A stretch of DNA of 64,000 nt from the NCBI GenBank assembly GCA_902729315.2, contig LR746272.1:6263827-6327826 (forward strand). The letters run 5' to 3'. Below the pieces are notes generated by a model. The model had not been told where the DNA came from. It did not search any database and saw nothing but the letters and a program-made list of their open reading frames with translations. Below, one piece after another: positions 46,764 to 62,808 of this stretch. Both the position numbers and the translations under genes were made by a program. This stretch comes from Spirodela intermedia (lineage: Eukaryota > Streptophyta > Magnoliopsida > Alismatales > Araceae). Each line of letters opens with the position of its first letter. The stretch's first letter is position 1.

Positions 46764-48324
46764 CTCTACTGTATGATCCCCAACGCTGTATGGCTGTTGA
46801 CTGCTGTGTAGGGGAGGAGGGAATATACGACTGTGTTTCCTCCGTGTGTAGGGAGGAGTTGAAGAGGGGGCTGTGTGTCTGAGGAAGAAGAGGGTGGGTG
46901 GGGGGAGGTTTTTGTAGCCTCGCCTTCTCTCTTCTCTTCGAGAGGAGTGGCTTCTGGTTGCCTGTGCATCAATGACTGCAGCAGATGCATCACTGAAAGC
47001 TTGCTTTTCGTTGCCTCTCTGCGGCCCACACGGTTCACTTTATAGAATGGTTGAGCTTCATAAAATGTGGGGCTGTGGTGGACAGTTATTTGACTGAACT
47101 CTGCGATAGAGAGAAGCATATGTCTTCTCTCTCTCTCTCTCTATGATTTCCACGAGCCTCCTGCTCTTTTTCCACTCATGTTTATGAGGAAGGGCTCGTC
47201 GCTGGTTACCCTCCAAAATTAATTTGACGAAGAAGATCAAACACCCATGAATCCGTCAAGTCTGATATGCCTTTCTCTACTCTCCCATGCGCCGTCTGGT
47301 CTGGTCATCTTCACAGAGTCAACCAATATAACGGGAGGCATTTTCTAGAAGGGAGCGTTGACCATTGCAAAATCTCAAATAACTTCTCTGGGCACTAAAT
47401 GTGAAGCCCAATTAAATGCCAAATATATATATATGCTTCAAAATAGACCTATAACATTGCTCAAAATCAGTTATTGGTGATGGGCGGCAGGTCTAATCCT
47501 ACGGCAGTCACAAACACCCTGAACCATCACAGTGAAACAAACTTCGATTTCCATTGTAATATTCCCAGAAAAATCAAATTAAAGCTGTTCCTAAACTTCT
47601 GGGCTCCAGGGAAGTTCTGCCCACAGCCTAATTCTAGGCCCAGACCAGGCACAGCAGGCTCATGGAAGGCAGCCAGGCCCAAATCAGGGATCCACAAGGC
47701 CCACCCTACACAAACTTGGAAGATAAGTAATCATGGGGAAGCCCGAGAAGCTCCGCACTCATCAAAATGCAGACATTACAGAGCCTGCGCATCCAGATGA
47801 GGCGCATGTAGGAAGAACATCATCGGTCCAGTGGATTCTAACATAAGAGGCCCTCTCTTTATTTATTTATTTATTTATTTATCAACTGATTTGAGATTTC
47901 TAGCGTGGGGGAATACAAAGCTGCTGCACGCCAACAAGAATAGGAACGCACTCGCTGTAAATAAATTTTATGGACAGCCAACGTGCACAAGGGATGAATG
48001 AACCGCCTCCCTCAGCAGTAGAGAGGTCGCCATGAGAAGAGGGAACCATCACTCGGAAAGTAAAACACTACGCTACAGGTTGAGATAGATGTCACCTCTG
48101 TGATGCGCATCCCATTTCATGCTCGATAAATAAGCAATCTGATCTGAATCTCTGTAGCTGGACGTTCACAATCCGTGGAGAGTGGGAACTCCACTGCTTC
48201 TCTGGACCAGCCTCACTGATGAGGTTTTTGGCAGCTGTGCTGCCTTGACAGAGGATAGAACAGCTGAAAGCTGCCGGTCACATTAGCCCCCATTGTTTGA
48301 TTTGGCATCCTGAGCCGTGATGAT
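46764..48324. other. Intergenic region between convergent lipase and MRS2 genes
   Basis: 3' UTRs of both genes and non-coding DNA. It contains a (CT)n tract near 47127-47143 and a (TTTA)n tract at about 47859-47881. No supported gene. Confidence 0.6.
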
Positions 48325-51300
48325 CTATAATATTCTTCGGGCCTTGAGATAATAATACATCAGGAAAAATGCAACCACTCCCCCAACGATAATTCCTGCT
48401 GTCGTCAGCCAGAATGCGCACTGCAAGAGGGAAGAACAACGAGCATAAATGGAGGGGCAGGTAGAAGCATTTACGCCTCTCGAGATGTAGAATTTGGCAT
48501 ACCACGTGCTCTTCGAGATAGGATTTCAGATTCATTCCAAATATTCCTGGAAGAAAGAAGAAATATATGCCGTTGGAAGATGCAAACAGATAGATTAGAT
48601 AACTTGGAAGCAGAGGGCGAAACATTCATGGAAAATGAACAAAAATGAATGCAGCTATTCATAGCACAGTTTGAAAACTCTCGCCTTGGCCATTCCCAGA
48701 TGGCTGCATGCTTGTTTACAAATGCATGGTTACCAGCTATTCTCCCTCATATGTGAGCAGCTGGAGACTCGGTTCTATTTCTGAATGTGTGGCTGCTCAT
48801 AACTGGAAAACGCGCTAGTTTTGAATGATCGAGTGACAAAGAAACGCACCAGTTTTGACTTCCATGCATGGAGAAATTGGCCCATGATCTGACCTAAAAA
48901 GGGCATGCCACTGGCTCAGTACTAACTGGCACATTGATGGGGAGAAGATAAAGGCTCTAAAATTAGAGATCCCAAGCATCTCCGAGTACATTCCAAATCT
49001 AGAGAGATTTCATTTTCCGTGACGCTAGCTTACAAACCAGCTTATTTGATTGTTTAAAGATAAGGGAGAATAAGGGAAACTATAGGTTTAGAAATTCCTA
49101 GACAGGCCTTCTTTCTACACAGATAACCCACCAACACCAATAGGGGCAGAGAAGGCAGAGGCCTATACAGAAGGTACTGAACGAAAAAGCACACATGGAG
49201 ACCATACAGCAACATTTTTTTTTAAGGTAAGTTCACTAAATCTTGTCAGCTGCGAGTAAATTGTTTATGATGGATGCAGAAATATGGACAACTGTACAAT
49301 TACATCACAAATTAATGCTCATGAACATAAAATTAACTTCTAACACATGAAACATATCAAAAGAAATCTCTGATTAAGAAGTTCCTCCTGATGGTAAACT
49401 ATAGTTTTGACATGGATTTAGACGTCTCAATGTGGAAATATCAAAAGTCCCACAAATCGAAAAGAATGTCGGAAAAATGAGTCTTAATAGTAAGGTATCC
49501 GGTGTCGTTTTACCTGCAATAAGAGCACCAATAGCTACACAAAATGTCCCAACTTGAAGAAGAAGTTCCACTCTACTAACTTCCAGCCTCCGCGAACTGA
49601 TAGTAACAAAAAGTCAGAATAGCCTTAGTATTTTTTATGCTACAAAATTAGATTTGTAATTTCTAGAGATAAACCTGTATAGAAATCAGAAAGATTTTAC
49701 TGGAAAGATAGGACCCTCTGGTATGCTTAGAAAGCGAAAAGGAATATATCATGAGTTCAGTATCCGTTTTCTTCAAGAGTCCAAGTCTTATTCCGACTTA
49801 TGCTGATTTTTTTTCCAAATACTTCTTTACGTGTAGCAATTTATATGCAATCAGCAAGCGAAAGGGGGAACCGAAAAAAAGGGAAGAGCAGAATCCAACA
49901 TGATAGCACTCGCTTCCGATCATAAAAAGTGGATGACAACTGCTCTGAAAATGTTCAGAGCTGGCAGAACAAGGTTCCAGTGCCATCATAAATATATGAC
50001 TGAGGGCACCATCAAGTAACTAGCTGCAACATAACACTGTAGTTCATGGTTGAACAAGAAAAAAGAATCCTGTCTGCAACAAGGCAAATTTCTCAAGGTA
50101 ATGTTTTTTAATATATTTTATTCAAAAACATAAATCTTTCCATGGTTAATAATTTTAGATACGAACACAAAACTTTCCCCATTCGTCTTCTCTTAATGCA
50201 TAATGTAACAAAGGAAAAAAGAAGCATCCTCACCATTTTTTAAATAATTAAATAGCATAAGAGGTTATTCATTATTTCAGGACAGCCATTTAACAAAACC
50301 TACCTCAATATTCAATGATTGTATCCAGACAAGAACAGAAAAGTGCAGTTACAGAACTCATGCATGAAAAATATATAACAGACCTTAAGTTTACAGCAAT
50401 TGAATCTTCCATTTCTCTTGCTGAATCGAGGAGCCTTTCTGCTTGCCCGTGACAAGATTCACATCTGTGGTAGAGAAATAAAGGGAAACTTAATGACCAA
50501 ATGAAATATGCCAACAACTAAAACTTGCATGATGTACGTGAGAATGAACATTCAGGCAGCCATATTTACATATTTCATGGGAAAGCTCCTTTATCAAAGT
50601 GACGAAATTAGGCTTATAACATCTAAATAGATCTATGAAATGTCCCCACGAACAATCAGCCAAAAATACTGACGGGGTCTATCAGGGAGACATGATACCA
50701 CATAAATGTAGTCATCTAAAAGAGTCTCCACCGAACGATAGTATCCAAAACCAACTGTCACCACACTAAGATGTCTAATTAAAAGAAAATTTCACACAAG
50801 CTACATACTGGTCAATTTCAGCGGAACACTCATGAATAAATACTACGCATAATAAAGATTAATGGAGACTCATCTTTTTCTCTTTTCTGCTGAGTGGACA
50901 TATGAGGATTCTCATTACTAAAAAAATAGAGTTCAGCTGTTTTACCCTTAAGCGGATTACGTGGTTAAGAGAATAAGGAGATTAAGATGACTTAGATAGT
51001 GAAGAATTACGAATTTTTTAAGATTTAAGGTTCCTCTACATTTTAGAGTCTGATTTAAGGTGTTTTAATGGTGCAAGGCACCAGCTTATCCTAGACTATC
51101 GGGGTTATTTTAAAGCAATCCATAATAGAAGCACTTTCCATGCAGCCTTAAGATATGCTATGCAGAACTTTCAAAACCACGAGGTTATGATATGCAAAAC
51201 ATCAGCATATCATCATGGATTTTCCATGAGAGACAAGCCTTTGCCTGTGTGATGCGAAAATTAAAAATGATGTTACAACATTCTTAGCGACTGGCACAAT

Positions 51301-54300
51301 TTAGGGAGTTCAGACCGCTGAATATATTGTTGAATATTAATGAATTAGTAATCACTCTCTTTCTCTCTCTCTCTGACTATATACTTGTCGTTTATGGGGT
51401 ACTACATGCGGCAGGTTTCTAAGAAAAAGTGGCAGATGTGCCAGGTGCAGAGCCAACTGTGCTTCTGTTTGCTAAGGTTTTGGCATTAGGAAGTACTTTG
51501 CTGTCAGAAGAAGCTCATACATTTTACTTGAATGGAGTTGGCTTGCGTCAATGGACTGCAGAATAAAAACTGATACAGGTATTGCTGAGGCACAACTGTA
51601 AGGTCAAACACTAAAGCACAATTCAAGTGTCAGGCATTTCACTGAAATTGGGACAGCTCAACGTGCATCCCCGATAACTAGACAGACAATTAGATCTGGC
51701 TGTGCCAGGTGAAATTTTTTGTTTTGATAACTTCAATCGGTTCTTATGTCCCTGTGGCTATTCAAGGACTGCAAACAAAATTAATGGGAATAGAGAGAGG
51801 ACAGATCATTTAAATAGATGACAGTAGGAAGAAAATTCAGAAAATAGAAGAATTTGTCACAAAAGATACTGCTCTGCATGAGTTTAAGGGTAGGCCACAA
51901 GGTTTCCTTGGGTATCAGATCATTATTGTGATATGCTTTTTGAAGCTATAACAGGGATCTCAATAAAAAATATCTTAACAAAGAGTTGGAATTGTGTTTT
52001 GGATATGCTTGTATGCCTCATTAAAGAAAACTAAAAGAATCAGTAGGGGATCTGCATGTTCCCTTTGAAAACTATTCTGTTAGAAAGATCATGAACTATG
52101 ATATGATGGTATTCTAGAAAAAAGAAAATCAATTATCACAGAAATATTAAAATGCCAAGAAATGAAATCCAAAGCTGTAAAACAACACTTAATTACATAC
52201 CTTTGCAGATAATTCTCCAAAAGCATCTCAATTTCCTCCTCCTCCTCTGCAAAAGAATAATTATGAGTCTTACTGGTAATACAAGTATTACTGATAGAGA
52301 TTGAACAAACAAGAATGTGAAGTATACAAGTATTATGCCATATCATTTATTTGGAAACAATACTAGTCAAGCGCAAAAAAATACAGCATCTAATATGTTG
52401 AAAAATAGAAAAAATGACAGTAGTGAAAAAGAAAAGAGTAACAAAAGGCGATAACTATTTACACAGCAAACCTGACACTTAAGCTCATTGACCACATTGA
52501 TAAGCTTTCCACAAACAACAACACGTTCTGGCTTTGGGTCAACTGGATCACCGCTATCTCCATCTTAAATATCTAATCTATAATGAGAGAAGGCGATTCA
52601 AAGTCATATACTTGGTCAGATACCATGGTGTAGGAATGGCCTGCAGTGTGCATGATGCAATTGAAAACCATTCTTATGCCCCCGTTTGCTGCAGTGTAAA
52701 ATCCATCAAAGAGCTCCAACCCATGTCCAAATATGCTATAACCCTACAAATTAATGGACTCTAAACTATCTCCAAGAAGGGTCCAAACCACTAGCCTAAT
52801 TTGTATTAACTGACGCCCACTAACAAAAGGATCAAAAGATGGGGCATGGCTAATTCATGAAGCACAGATCCATATATTTGGAGGTGCACGATAACCCAGT
52901 TTGTAGTGGGCTGGAGTTTGAACCACATCAAAAGTGAAAATCATGAAAATACTGAAAAGTCATTAACGAACAATGATTAGTAACGACTTCAAGAAATCAC
53001 AACATATAGAAACTATAAAAAAATCACAAAACCACATAAACCTTTAAAAGTAATTGTGTCAAAAACTCATGTTTTATAAAAAATTATAGAGATGTTTTAA
53101 GGATTAACTGAGATATCTCAAGCTCATAAGAAATTATCAAAATGTTTAAAGCTTCGCAAAGTTTCAAAGTTGTGCCAAAAACCGAAAAAGCCAAATTACA
53201 AAATATCTTAATGTCAGATATCCTCAATTTGCTTCAAGACACCTAGATTCCATTAAAAAAATCTAAAACGCATGAATGTTAAAAATCGAAAAATCAACCA
53301 AGAGAGTTTAACGTTGCAGAAGCCAAAGAGAAAAATAAGAAAAACCTTGAGTCAATGAAGAAGCACAAGAAAAACGAAATAAGGAAAGAGGCACCCTTAT
53401 ACAGTGCCTTTTAATTTAAATAAGAAGAGAAATTTCTGGATCAGCAAGAAAATCGGACCTACAATCAACTATTTCTCAGGTGAAGGTTATCCAAGCGAAA
53501 AAGGAAACTATTAACGAGATATGCTAAAAAAACGATATCTGGGAAGGAACACGGTGTTATGTTTTAGGTTTCATCTTTTCAGCCTCTAGGTTTCATTTTT
53601 TAAGTCGTCCTGGTTTATCTTAGTCCTTTTCGGCATCAGAAAATTAAATAAGTAATAATAATAAACAAAAGTTTGAAATTTACATCTACCATTATGTAAC
53701 TACATTTCACATAGTATTATTCTGTAGTTCATTCAATACATCATTTGAGAGCGAGTAAGCAAGGGCTACTCTTCCTATCTGAATGCAATTAACAATAAAA
53801 TTGTGAAAGGTAGAATCCACATTTTATGGAACTTATAATATCAAACAATGGATCAAATAAAAATCAAATCGTCTCAAAAAAATCAAATGACTCAGAAGAA
53901 AGTCAAAACAATGGACCCCAAACTAAAAAAAAGACAAATAAAAAAAACACGTGAAAACATTACATAATAATATGTTAAGTTAAATAATAAAAACATGAGC
54001 CAATTTCACTGACCACACAATCCATTAAGGGGAAAAGAAGTTGGACTACCATAACTAAGGTACATTATTCTTTTTCTGAGACTTGTGCACACATGAGTTA
54101 GCTTCACTCTCACGGCCCATTGGACAAAGGACTCTAACTTAAGCATTGACCTTAAGTCAATCATATTAGACAATTCTAAACAGTGGACACGGTCTAATCA
54201 TATAACGTCCAGCCCTGATTCCATGGAGTACTCATATGGGGCATTAGAGAGGATGGTGTTGTCATTCTCGGAAAATATATAAAATATAGAAATATCCTCA

Positions 54301-57300
54301 TTTGAAAATCCACGTAATAATCATAGAATTATACTTACATCAAATGTCTAGAAATTGTGATGTATAGAGATTAGAATTATCTGGAACCAAAACAGTGAAT
54401 ACCATTTAATGACCTACATTTCAGGTTATAATCTGATAGATGTTTCTGGAGGTGGAAAACCTACTGAAATGTCATCAGGCCGTGGAGGATGGCTCCAATG
54501 TGAATTAAGAGATATCTGCCACTGTTAGCATCATGTGCAACTGCACGGGGAAAGAATCCCAAACTACCTTTCTAAACTATTATAAAGCCAAAACCTCCGA
54601 ATGATTAACATCAGAGAGAAAAATATAAGTAATATTATTCATTAAAGTGTGTCTCGTATGTAAAGGAAAACCAGGACAGATAACCCTCACCCATTAACAT
54701 AAACACAATTAGTCATTCGAGCGTTGATACTTACAAATATCTTTAGCTTTTACAAACAATTGTAGCTATTTTAATATTTAACTTTGCTGAGCAAGCTTCT
54801 CAATCATGTAAAATAAATTGATGAGATGGAGGACATGACGAGTAATATGCCTACCGCGACACAACAGACAGCTTATTAAACACGGCATAGTAAAAGATTA
54901 TTACCTTCGGCAACCTGTCTTTCCGAAGGAAGTGCACACTCCATATCACCTCTCCGAATTATGCAATTCCGTCCCATTACACAAATGCGACGGATTGCAT
55001 GATGATCCTCTAGGAGATCAAGTAGCATCTGTTTGAGAGCTCCTGCTCGTGAACCTAGTTCTACCTTCAAATACAATCGAAAATTCACAGAGGTTCCAAT
55101 CAATCTTAAAGATTATCAGGCCAAAATACTCGATACATCAACGAAAGTCATCATACTAATGTCTGTTTGCTAATGCGGAGCTGCTCAAGCACATCAGCTG
55201 TCAAACGATTGGGCAAGACTTCAAGTAATGCAACCACCTATGCAAGGAGCAAACATGCATTAAGTCTAAATGCCATAAACAATGAACACCTATGCAATAA
55301 GCAAACATGCAATAAGTGTATGAATGCATTATCGTCGTCATCCCACTCATCCTTATAGAATCCAGTGCCCTTGGGAGAAATGCAACTATCATAATTGATG
55401 GAGGGTAATAAAAGCAAAACGGGAGACTGATGACATCCCACATATAGACAAGAAAGAGGAAAGCAATTAAATTTACGAAAAAAATCAAACCTACAAGGTC
55501 CATTGTGTAGATTTTAATAAGCAAACTCCATTTCCTCATCCTGTCGTCGAAAGAACTTTCTTCCCGACGTCATGTGATTTCACCCATCATTCTCAACAGA
55601 AATGACTATCTTAATGATATTCAATAAATCAGTAAAGTTCTGCAGGAATCGTCTCCTCTTTTTTTGCCTCCACAGCGCCCAGAGTATACAAAGTATAACA
55701 AAAAATAAGTTGGTCCAAAAGAGTGTCAACATTATTATTGCTGGTCACAAAAGAAGGATTACTATTGCACACGTATGATAGAAATAACTTTTGAGACGCT
55801 CTCATCTAAAGGCTAGATATTACAAATCTTAATGATTATCTTTAGACCTCCTTGCAAGAGATACAACATGAGATCCTCATTTTTAGGCTAAATCCTTACA
55901 TTCTTTAAAGGAGTTTAAGTATAGATCTTATTTATACCAGGTAAAACCATCAAATGATCACCATCAAAGATACTAGCATCATAAGCCGATTAAGAGATCT
56001 CCACATCTCGTTACACAAAAACATATACATACTGTCACCTATGTATATGTCTTACGATTACCAAAATGAAGGGTTTCATCCAGTGAAATCAATAAAATAT
56101 ACCAGAATAAGATAATAGCTTTTGCTCGATGACGAATTTGCTGATAAGATGAGGTTCCAATTTAAGTAATATGAGAACACGGGTTTTCTCTTTTTGGAAC
56201 AAGACCATCTCAATCATGTTAATTTTTTTATGTTGAGTTCAACTCAATTCTTTTATACTAGAAATAAGTATTAATGAGTACGGATTCGCCACCTATACCC
56301 CAGCCAGAGATTTTTGAAATACAGAATTCATGCTTTCTTTTTAGTTTATACCAAAATGCAATTTTCTAATAGGCATATCCTCAACACTGCAAAAAGTACA
56401 ATCAAAACAAATAAAGATAATCTAAATAAGGTGCCAACCACTAATGATCTGACGTATATAATGGATCATCTGATCCTTGAAAATTCCGAAGTTATGCCCC
56501 ACACTGAATAACAACAAACGATGCGGCTAATAATAACAATATTTTTTTATGATTGGTGGCAAAGGATAAGAAACCTGGCGGCAGCAGGCAGCAAAAGGGA
56601 CAGTAGTGGATGGGAGTAAGAATTTTTACCCACTCTCCTCAGTTCTGCAACTAGTTTGGATGATATGATCATTTCATTTCTAATTTTTTATTTACCAGAT
56701 GAACATCATTTCGTCTTATGCTGCTCTTCAGACATGGCATAAATGTATCCCACACACAATGGACTAGAAGCCAACTGTTGTCCATACCATGAAATGCTGG
56801 AGTGTAGATAGGAAAAACATCAGATAAATAGAATAATCTTAGTAACGTAATCTCCCCCATCAACTACCAAATCAGAAAGATGTCATGAGACAGTTTGCTC
56901 AGCTGGGATGGTCACCTATAGCTTACACTAAGGAACATTGTACATATGGACATTAAAACTTTGAAGTTCCAGGAGAATTGCATTTTATAATTGGGTTCTA
57001 TGTCTCCTAAGTTCATCAGTAGTTGTCTTAATAATAGGTTTTTCTCCCAGAAAGCTAGAAACAGTCCTTGGCTCATTTGTGAATAAGTCCTTGTGTAGAC
57101 TTCTCTTCCACTCTTCACACATCAACTGATCAAAACAGTAACTTGCAGCAGAATTTCGAGTAAAATTGAAAACAATGAAATCTATTATATTGTCGTTAGA
57201 TGGATGACGATGTAATGCATCTACATATTCCTGAACCTACCCTCGAATAAGGGTACTAACACCGTCTCCAGTGTAAACAAGCGGTCTGACAAAAACATTT

Positions 57301-60300
57301 CACAAGAAACTGAATAGTACAACAAATCATTAACGAAGCAAAGTAGGATGTTAGAGTATAACATGTGTAAAATACACAAAAACTTCATACAAGAAGAAAT
57401 TCTGCACCACTATCCTGTTGCTGATACAAAATTTCACCTTCACAGGAATTGATTTTCCCTAGCCCCACATGAAACTTCAGCCTACCACCGTCAAATAACA
57501 AATCATTGGCGACATGATGTACATGGATAAACTGCAATCTGTGTCCAATATCCTTTCATTTTACAACAGAGTAACATAACGGGTATAAGTTTCAACATCC
57601 CATGGTGACTAGCAAATATGGGTAATGGTCAATTGATAAGTCCATATAAAGTCAATAAGTCATCATACTTAGTCATAAACAATAGACTGAAAAAATGTCT
57701 GTGAGATCCCAATTGATGAATCTGTTACATCAAATATCTTTTTTTTACCAAAATAAGGTTGGAAAAGGAATTTGCCATGACATAAAAATAGCCAGGTAAC
57801 AACTGCAATAGAATGCCTTAATACTCACACGAGGTTCCAGATCAACAAGTTTTTGCTCTAGACGTTGTATTCTAGAGAGCAATGCAGCTTCAACAACCTG
57901 CAAAGTGCATCATGCACTCATCAGCAGTATCTAAACAAATGACCTCAATGTGTATATAAATGAAACGATGCTCATATACCTCATGAAGTCATTACTCTAA
58001 AAATAATAAATATGCTTCAAGAATTAGCGTCAAAATCATAAGAAGATGTACACAAGTTTCCAGCCTCTGAATTGAAAACGTCAAAAACATGGATTTTCAT
58101 TGACAACTTTTTCCATTATTCTACCAGCACTCTTATCATTATCCGCATCTGTGACTTTTGCAGTTTACCTTGCAGTATTATTCTTGTTGAGGAGCTCCTT
58201 TACTTTCTTCTCGTCCCTATAAGAACGAAGGAAAGAGGACTACAAAGTAGAAATTATTTACGGATTTAAACACTTTGGTCAATTAGATACTAAAGCAACT
58301 AGTTCAATGGCAACAAGATCTTCTAATGGACATATGCATTGAGATGTTTGAACCATTTATAGCATCAAGTAGTCTTTCTTATCGGGGATAACCTCTGTCA
58401 CCTATCTTATCCACCTAGAATACATTTCTAGAAAATCTCACCCATCTAAAAATTAATTAGTAATAATATACTACCAATTCATTATCGGATTATTTTTTTA
58501 GGATTTGCCAAATCGAAACATAAATGGGTGCAGATCCAGATACTTAACTACTCCAGGTTTTTAAATTTAAACACTAAGAAATAGTTAAGAAGAGACTATG
58601 ATGTCAGCAAGGAGGGGTGAGAACAACTCTTAATTAGAAGTCCCATCAAAATAGTCAATGCCCACTTCATGGAACTAGGAACTGCAAGATGACTAATAAG
58701 TCCAAAGAATTATGGATTTTACTTGGAAAGTTCGAATTTGCAAAGATAAAAAAGTGATCACGCAATAGAAAAAGAGGGCTCAGAAAAACAAAAATCGACA
58801 TTGCTATTCGTACTTTATATTATTTTTTTAGCAAAGGGATAAAATCGGTGTAACGTGAGGTCAAATAAAGACCTTTTAGAAACGAGGGAGAGAAGGGTTT
58901 AGACTATCTACTAGAGAAATAAGTCCTCTTTTGTAGCTACCGCACACCTCCTTATTTATGGGGGCCACAAATGTCTTAGTCATTTTCTGTAATGTTTATG
59001 AAACGTTCCGAATATTCCAACGATTTCCATCTCTGGACAGTGGGAAATAGGGCTACTTCCCTGGTTTGAGCATGCATTCGTATTTCACGAATTAGTATTA
59101 TCTCAGATGCATCATGGCACGGGATTATTTGGACTCTCGTCAAAAGCTTTAAAATATTCCTCGCTTCCCTACGTGAAGTTTTATAAAAAAAAAAACGCAT
59201 TGCACCAGCTGTTTGTTCCACAAGATTTAAGTAATGTGCGGATAGATAATATCCAGAAGATAGCAAAATGAATTGCTATTTCTTTCATATTTCTATACTA
59301 CATACTAAAGATTGCCTATGTGCTCAGAAGAGTCACGTGAAAGATAAGCCATAAAAGTAATTTCCTTATGTTCATCTTCTGCTTTCGTTGAAGAATATTC
59401 TCTCGCTTTGACCACAATATATAGCTCTATCATAAATTTGAAACTTCAACAAGACTATTAAACCATAAAAGGTCTCAGAAACGAGAGATATTCCACCAAA
59501 TGACATCACAACAATTATCAATAGTCACCACAAGCATACAAAGACAGAGACCACTCATATAATGAAGAACTCGAATTTTACAACTTATGTTCTCCATTAA
59601 TAAAGTTTCAAGCTTGCACAAGAAATTGAATCAATAATTAGCCTTAATATTGGTCCACTTATAATTTTACCAATAAAAGCTTAATATCAAGTAAAGTTAA
59701 ATAAACAGAAGCAATTTTTTGCGCTACAAATATACTTAAAATAACCCACCTCAATTTCAAAAGGCATAGATGGTGCTCCGTTAATGTTTTTAGGATTTAA
59801 GCGAGGCAAAAATATCTTCAAAAATGCCTTTCCACCTTTCCTACAAGGCGTCAAGAAAAAGTTTTGGTCAATCATAATTATCACAAATTTAGTTGATCCA
59901 ACGACAAAGGTTTGACGATTAAAAGGCATCATATTTTGCAGAATGAATACCGATTATAATCAAATAAAAGGACTCGTTCTTTCATGGCTATTATCCGCAA
60001 GGAGCCAAGATTCAATAAAATAGCCTGTTCTCGTACCTAGCATAGACCAACACAAAAAACATAGTTGAATATACACCTCAATATAAACTGAGCGTAAAAA
60101 ACATTTACACCGGCTTGAAATTTAAAGTTATTTTAAAGGATACATTTACATCTGTCTAAATCATTTACTCCAGAGCTAACTCAGACAAGAATAAACACAC
60201 AAGCATAAAAAGATATAAATATGATCAAAGAAATGAAAATTACTTGGGATTCAGTGTATCTCATAAGAGAACAAAATAAAGGGTTGCCTTTTTAATTGCT

Positions 60301-62808
60301 AAATACTAAATTTCGACAAGCAGTATATGTCACTAATAAGGTAGTACAAAGCAATATGAAGCCAGTAAAAAACATAATAACATTCCAAAATATGATAAGG
60401 AAAACCGTAATACTCTGGACAGACTGAATTCTTGCCTTCGGAAGACCAATTTCAAAGAAGCAATTGAGCAAATTTCTTTCAAGATATAATGGAAAGATGG
60501 TGAAAGAGAGTTTACTTCCATAATTAGGGTTTTATTCTATTATCTCATGACCATGGTCTTAAGTGTAACAAGCATAGGACATAAATAATACACAGACCAT
60601 AACCAAAACTGGGAATGTACCAAGTTTAACATTTCTGAAAACGAAAGAATCTGATTATAGACGAGTTTACATAAAAAGGAAGCTGAAATAAAAAAGGAAG
60701 AATAATAAAAATAGGAGAAGAGGAGGCAACTACCTTCATCCCACAATATCAAGATTCACAATGAGAGTAGAAGAGGAAGTGACAAACAAGATCGGGAAAA
60801 AAAGGAGAAGAATAAACGAAGCAGTGCTGGAAAAGTGGAAGTTTATCTTTTCTTTTAATGTGTTAATTTATTTTTACTTTCCAATACTCTATTTCATCCT
60901 CATTGTATTTTTGGATTATATTTAATGATTGTAAAATTTCTCCTTCCCTCAGTCAATCAATTCAACAGAATTATACATGATTCCCAGTTCAATGATCAGC
61001 CCCACTCTACATTAGCCAAATACCTGACCTCCATAACTGCAAGACGTGCATGCGATTTTTTTCTTGTTTGTCCTTAATAGGACATCTGCCTACTCGTGAT
61101 GGACGGTAAATTTCACCACCATATACCAACTATGTTTTACAATGTTCAACCTGTATGCTTCAGAAGGGTGGCATTAAATGGGCAGGGAACATCAGGAAAG
61201 TCAGTAATCTCGATAACACAGTAGGCTAGACAAAGGATGAAAATTAAATCAGATTGTTTACATATAGGATTGAAAGATAGCTTTCTAAGTTTTTTAACGA
61301 ATTTTGATAACATGGTGCCAGATTACTAACAAAAAGCATAATACTTCTACTTTTGCATTTTTTAGCAAAGGTCCTGCCTTCTAATGATAACCGCAAATTA
61401 ACTTCAAGGCCTGTAAGACAAAAGCACAAAACATGTAAATTTGAAAATTTGGTGGTGGGTATTTTCTGATAACTTGAGCAATATTCCATGGTGTCGTGGA
61501 AGACAGATCCTTATCCTACCAGCAAAGAAGGCATTGAGTTGGTCAACCACAAGGATGGATCAACACTTCTGATATCTCGTAGACGAAGCCCTATCATAAC
61601 GAAGTATTAGTCAGGAAACATCTGTAACAAGAAAGAAGAGCAAATGATATGCTCCTATAGCAGATATAATGGCAGCAAACAAAGAATAACATATAAAAAA
61701 GAGAACATCATGAAATAGCCACTGAGTGCACAGTCAAGATCAGTGTCAACACTAGAGCTTAATGTTGGCACAGAATCCTCAACAATGGGTTATGAAAAAA
61801 ATTGCTGTTGATCATTAATATCCTAAACGTCCTAAAGTTCTGATAAATTCGCACTTGAAATTTAGAACATAAAATATACAAAATAAATTGAATACACTCC
61901 ATTTCTGTCTACATCAAATACTATGACTTGTAACAGCACTAAAAGGCCATTGGCGTCTCACAGAAAAATCTATTCAATGCCTTATCCATAAATTAAAGAA
62001 AACACTAAAATATACACTTCATTTCTGTTGATCATAATGCATTTCTTATGTTAGTAATGAACTGAAAAAAGACAGCCCCGATTGAGTGGGCACATACTAT
62101 TTCATAAAATTGACACACTGGTTCCATTAATCAAAATGAAATCATGTTATTGCAAAATATGCACGCCAAAAAGCATATGAATAATTATCATAAATGATCT
62201 AACCATATTAACTCATATTGGACCAGGTGATTCAGTTCACACTAGTCAAGAACAAAGTTGCAGATTTGAAACCTTTGCTTATGAAACTTAACTTGAATAA
62301 AGTGCTAACAGATGCACAACTGATTTACTGTACATAGTATCATTCAACTCATCCACGAATTTGTAATGTCTAGATGACATATAAATCATAATGCAAGATT
62401 TAATTTTGAAACTTCGCAACCAGAAGAGGACATATAAATCATAATGCATACAACCTTTGACGAAAACTAATATACTATTCAAGCACCAATGTGTTGGCAA
62501 ACTACATCTAAGCAATATTCCATGTCATTAACCATATATTAAAACCAATAAAACAGGTAAAATTCCCACTGAATGATCTCCTTTTAAGCTTGCAAAGTAC
62601 ACTTTCGAAAATATGCAATTTATTCAAAGCAATGCAGAGCTGTAGATTACATTACGTGGTTGAAAATGGACCATTCAAAGCCTCCAGTAACGTGTAACAC
62701 AGGTCAACAAATTTTCTGTTTCAATCAACACTTACCACTGGACTTCAACAGTTGCCTCCGATTTATTTTCTTTGTAGACATCACACCATCAGATCTTACT
62801 TCGACCAC
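48325..62808 (-). CDS. MRS2-11: MRS2/CorA-type Mg2+ channel, chloroplast type (partial)
   Basis: Twelve exons on the minus strand: 62808-62736, 61590-61520, 60036-59951, 59840-59750, 57897-57829, 55237-55157, 55064-54905, 52246-52201, 50464-50384, 49596-49514, 48546-48503 and 48420-48325. They total 981 nt in frame, encoding the last 326 residues. The 5' exon, which should hold the transit peptide and about 130 residues, is outside the window. Landmarks are LLKSSGLRLRDIRSVDPSL, LPNRLTADVLEQLRISKQ, an EEEEIEMLLENYLQR helix, and two membrane segments (VELLLQVGTFCVAIGALIAG and FWLTTAGIIVGGVVAFFLMYY). The GMN selectivity motif sits between them in GIFGMNLKSYLEEH. GMN-L rather than GMN-I, and the overall sequence, match the plastid MRS2-11/MGT10 branch. 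The channel imports Mg2+ as a pentamer across the plastid envelope. Introns reach 2.7 kb. Confidence 0.95.
52247..54904 (-). other. Large MRS2 intron
   Basis: A 2.7-kb AT-rich intron with no coding signal on either strand. No LTRs or terminal repeats were seen by eye. Confidence 0.6.
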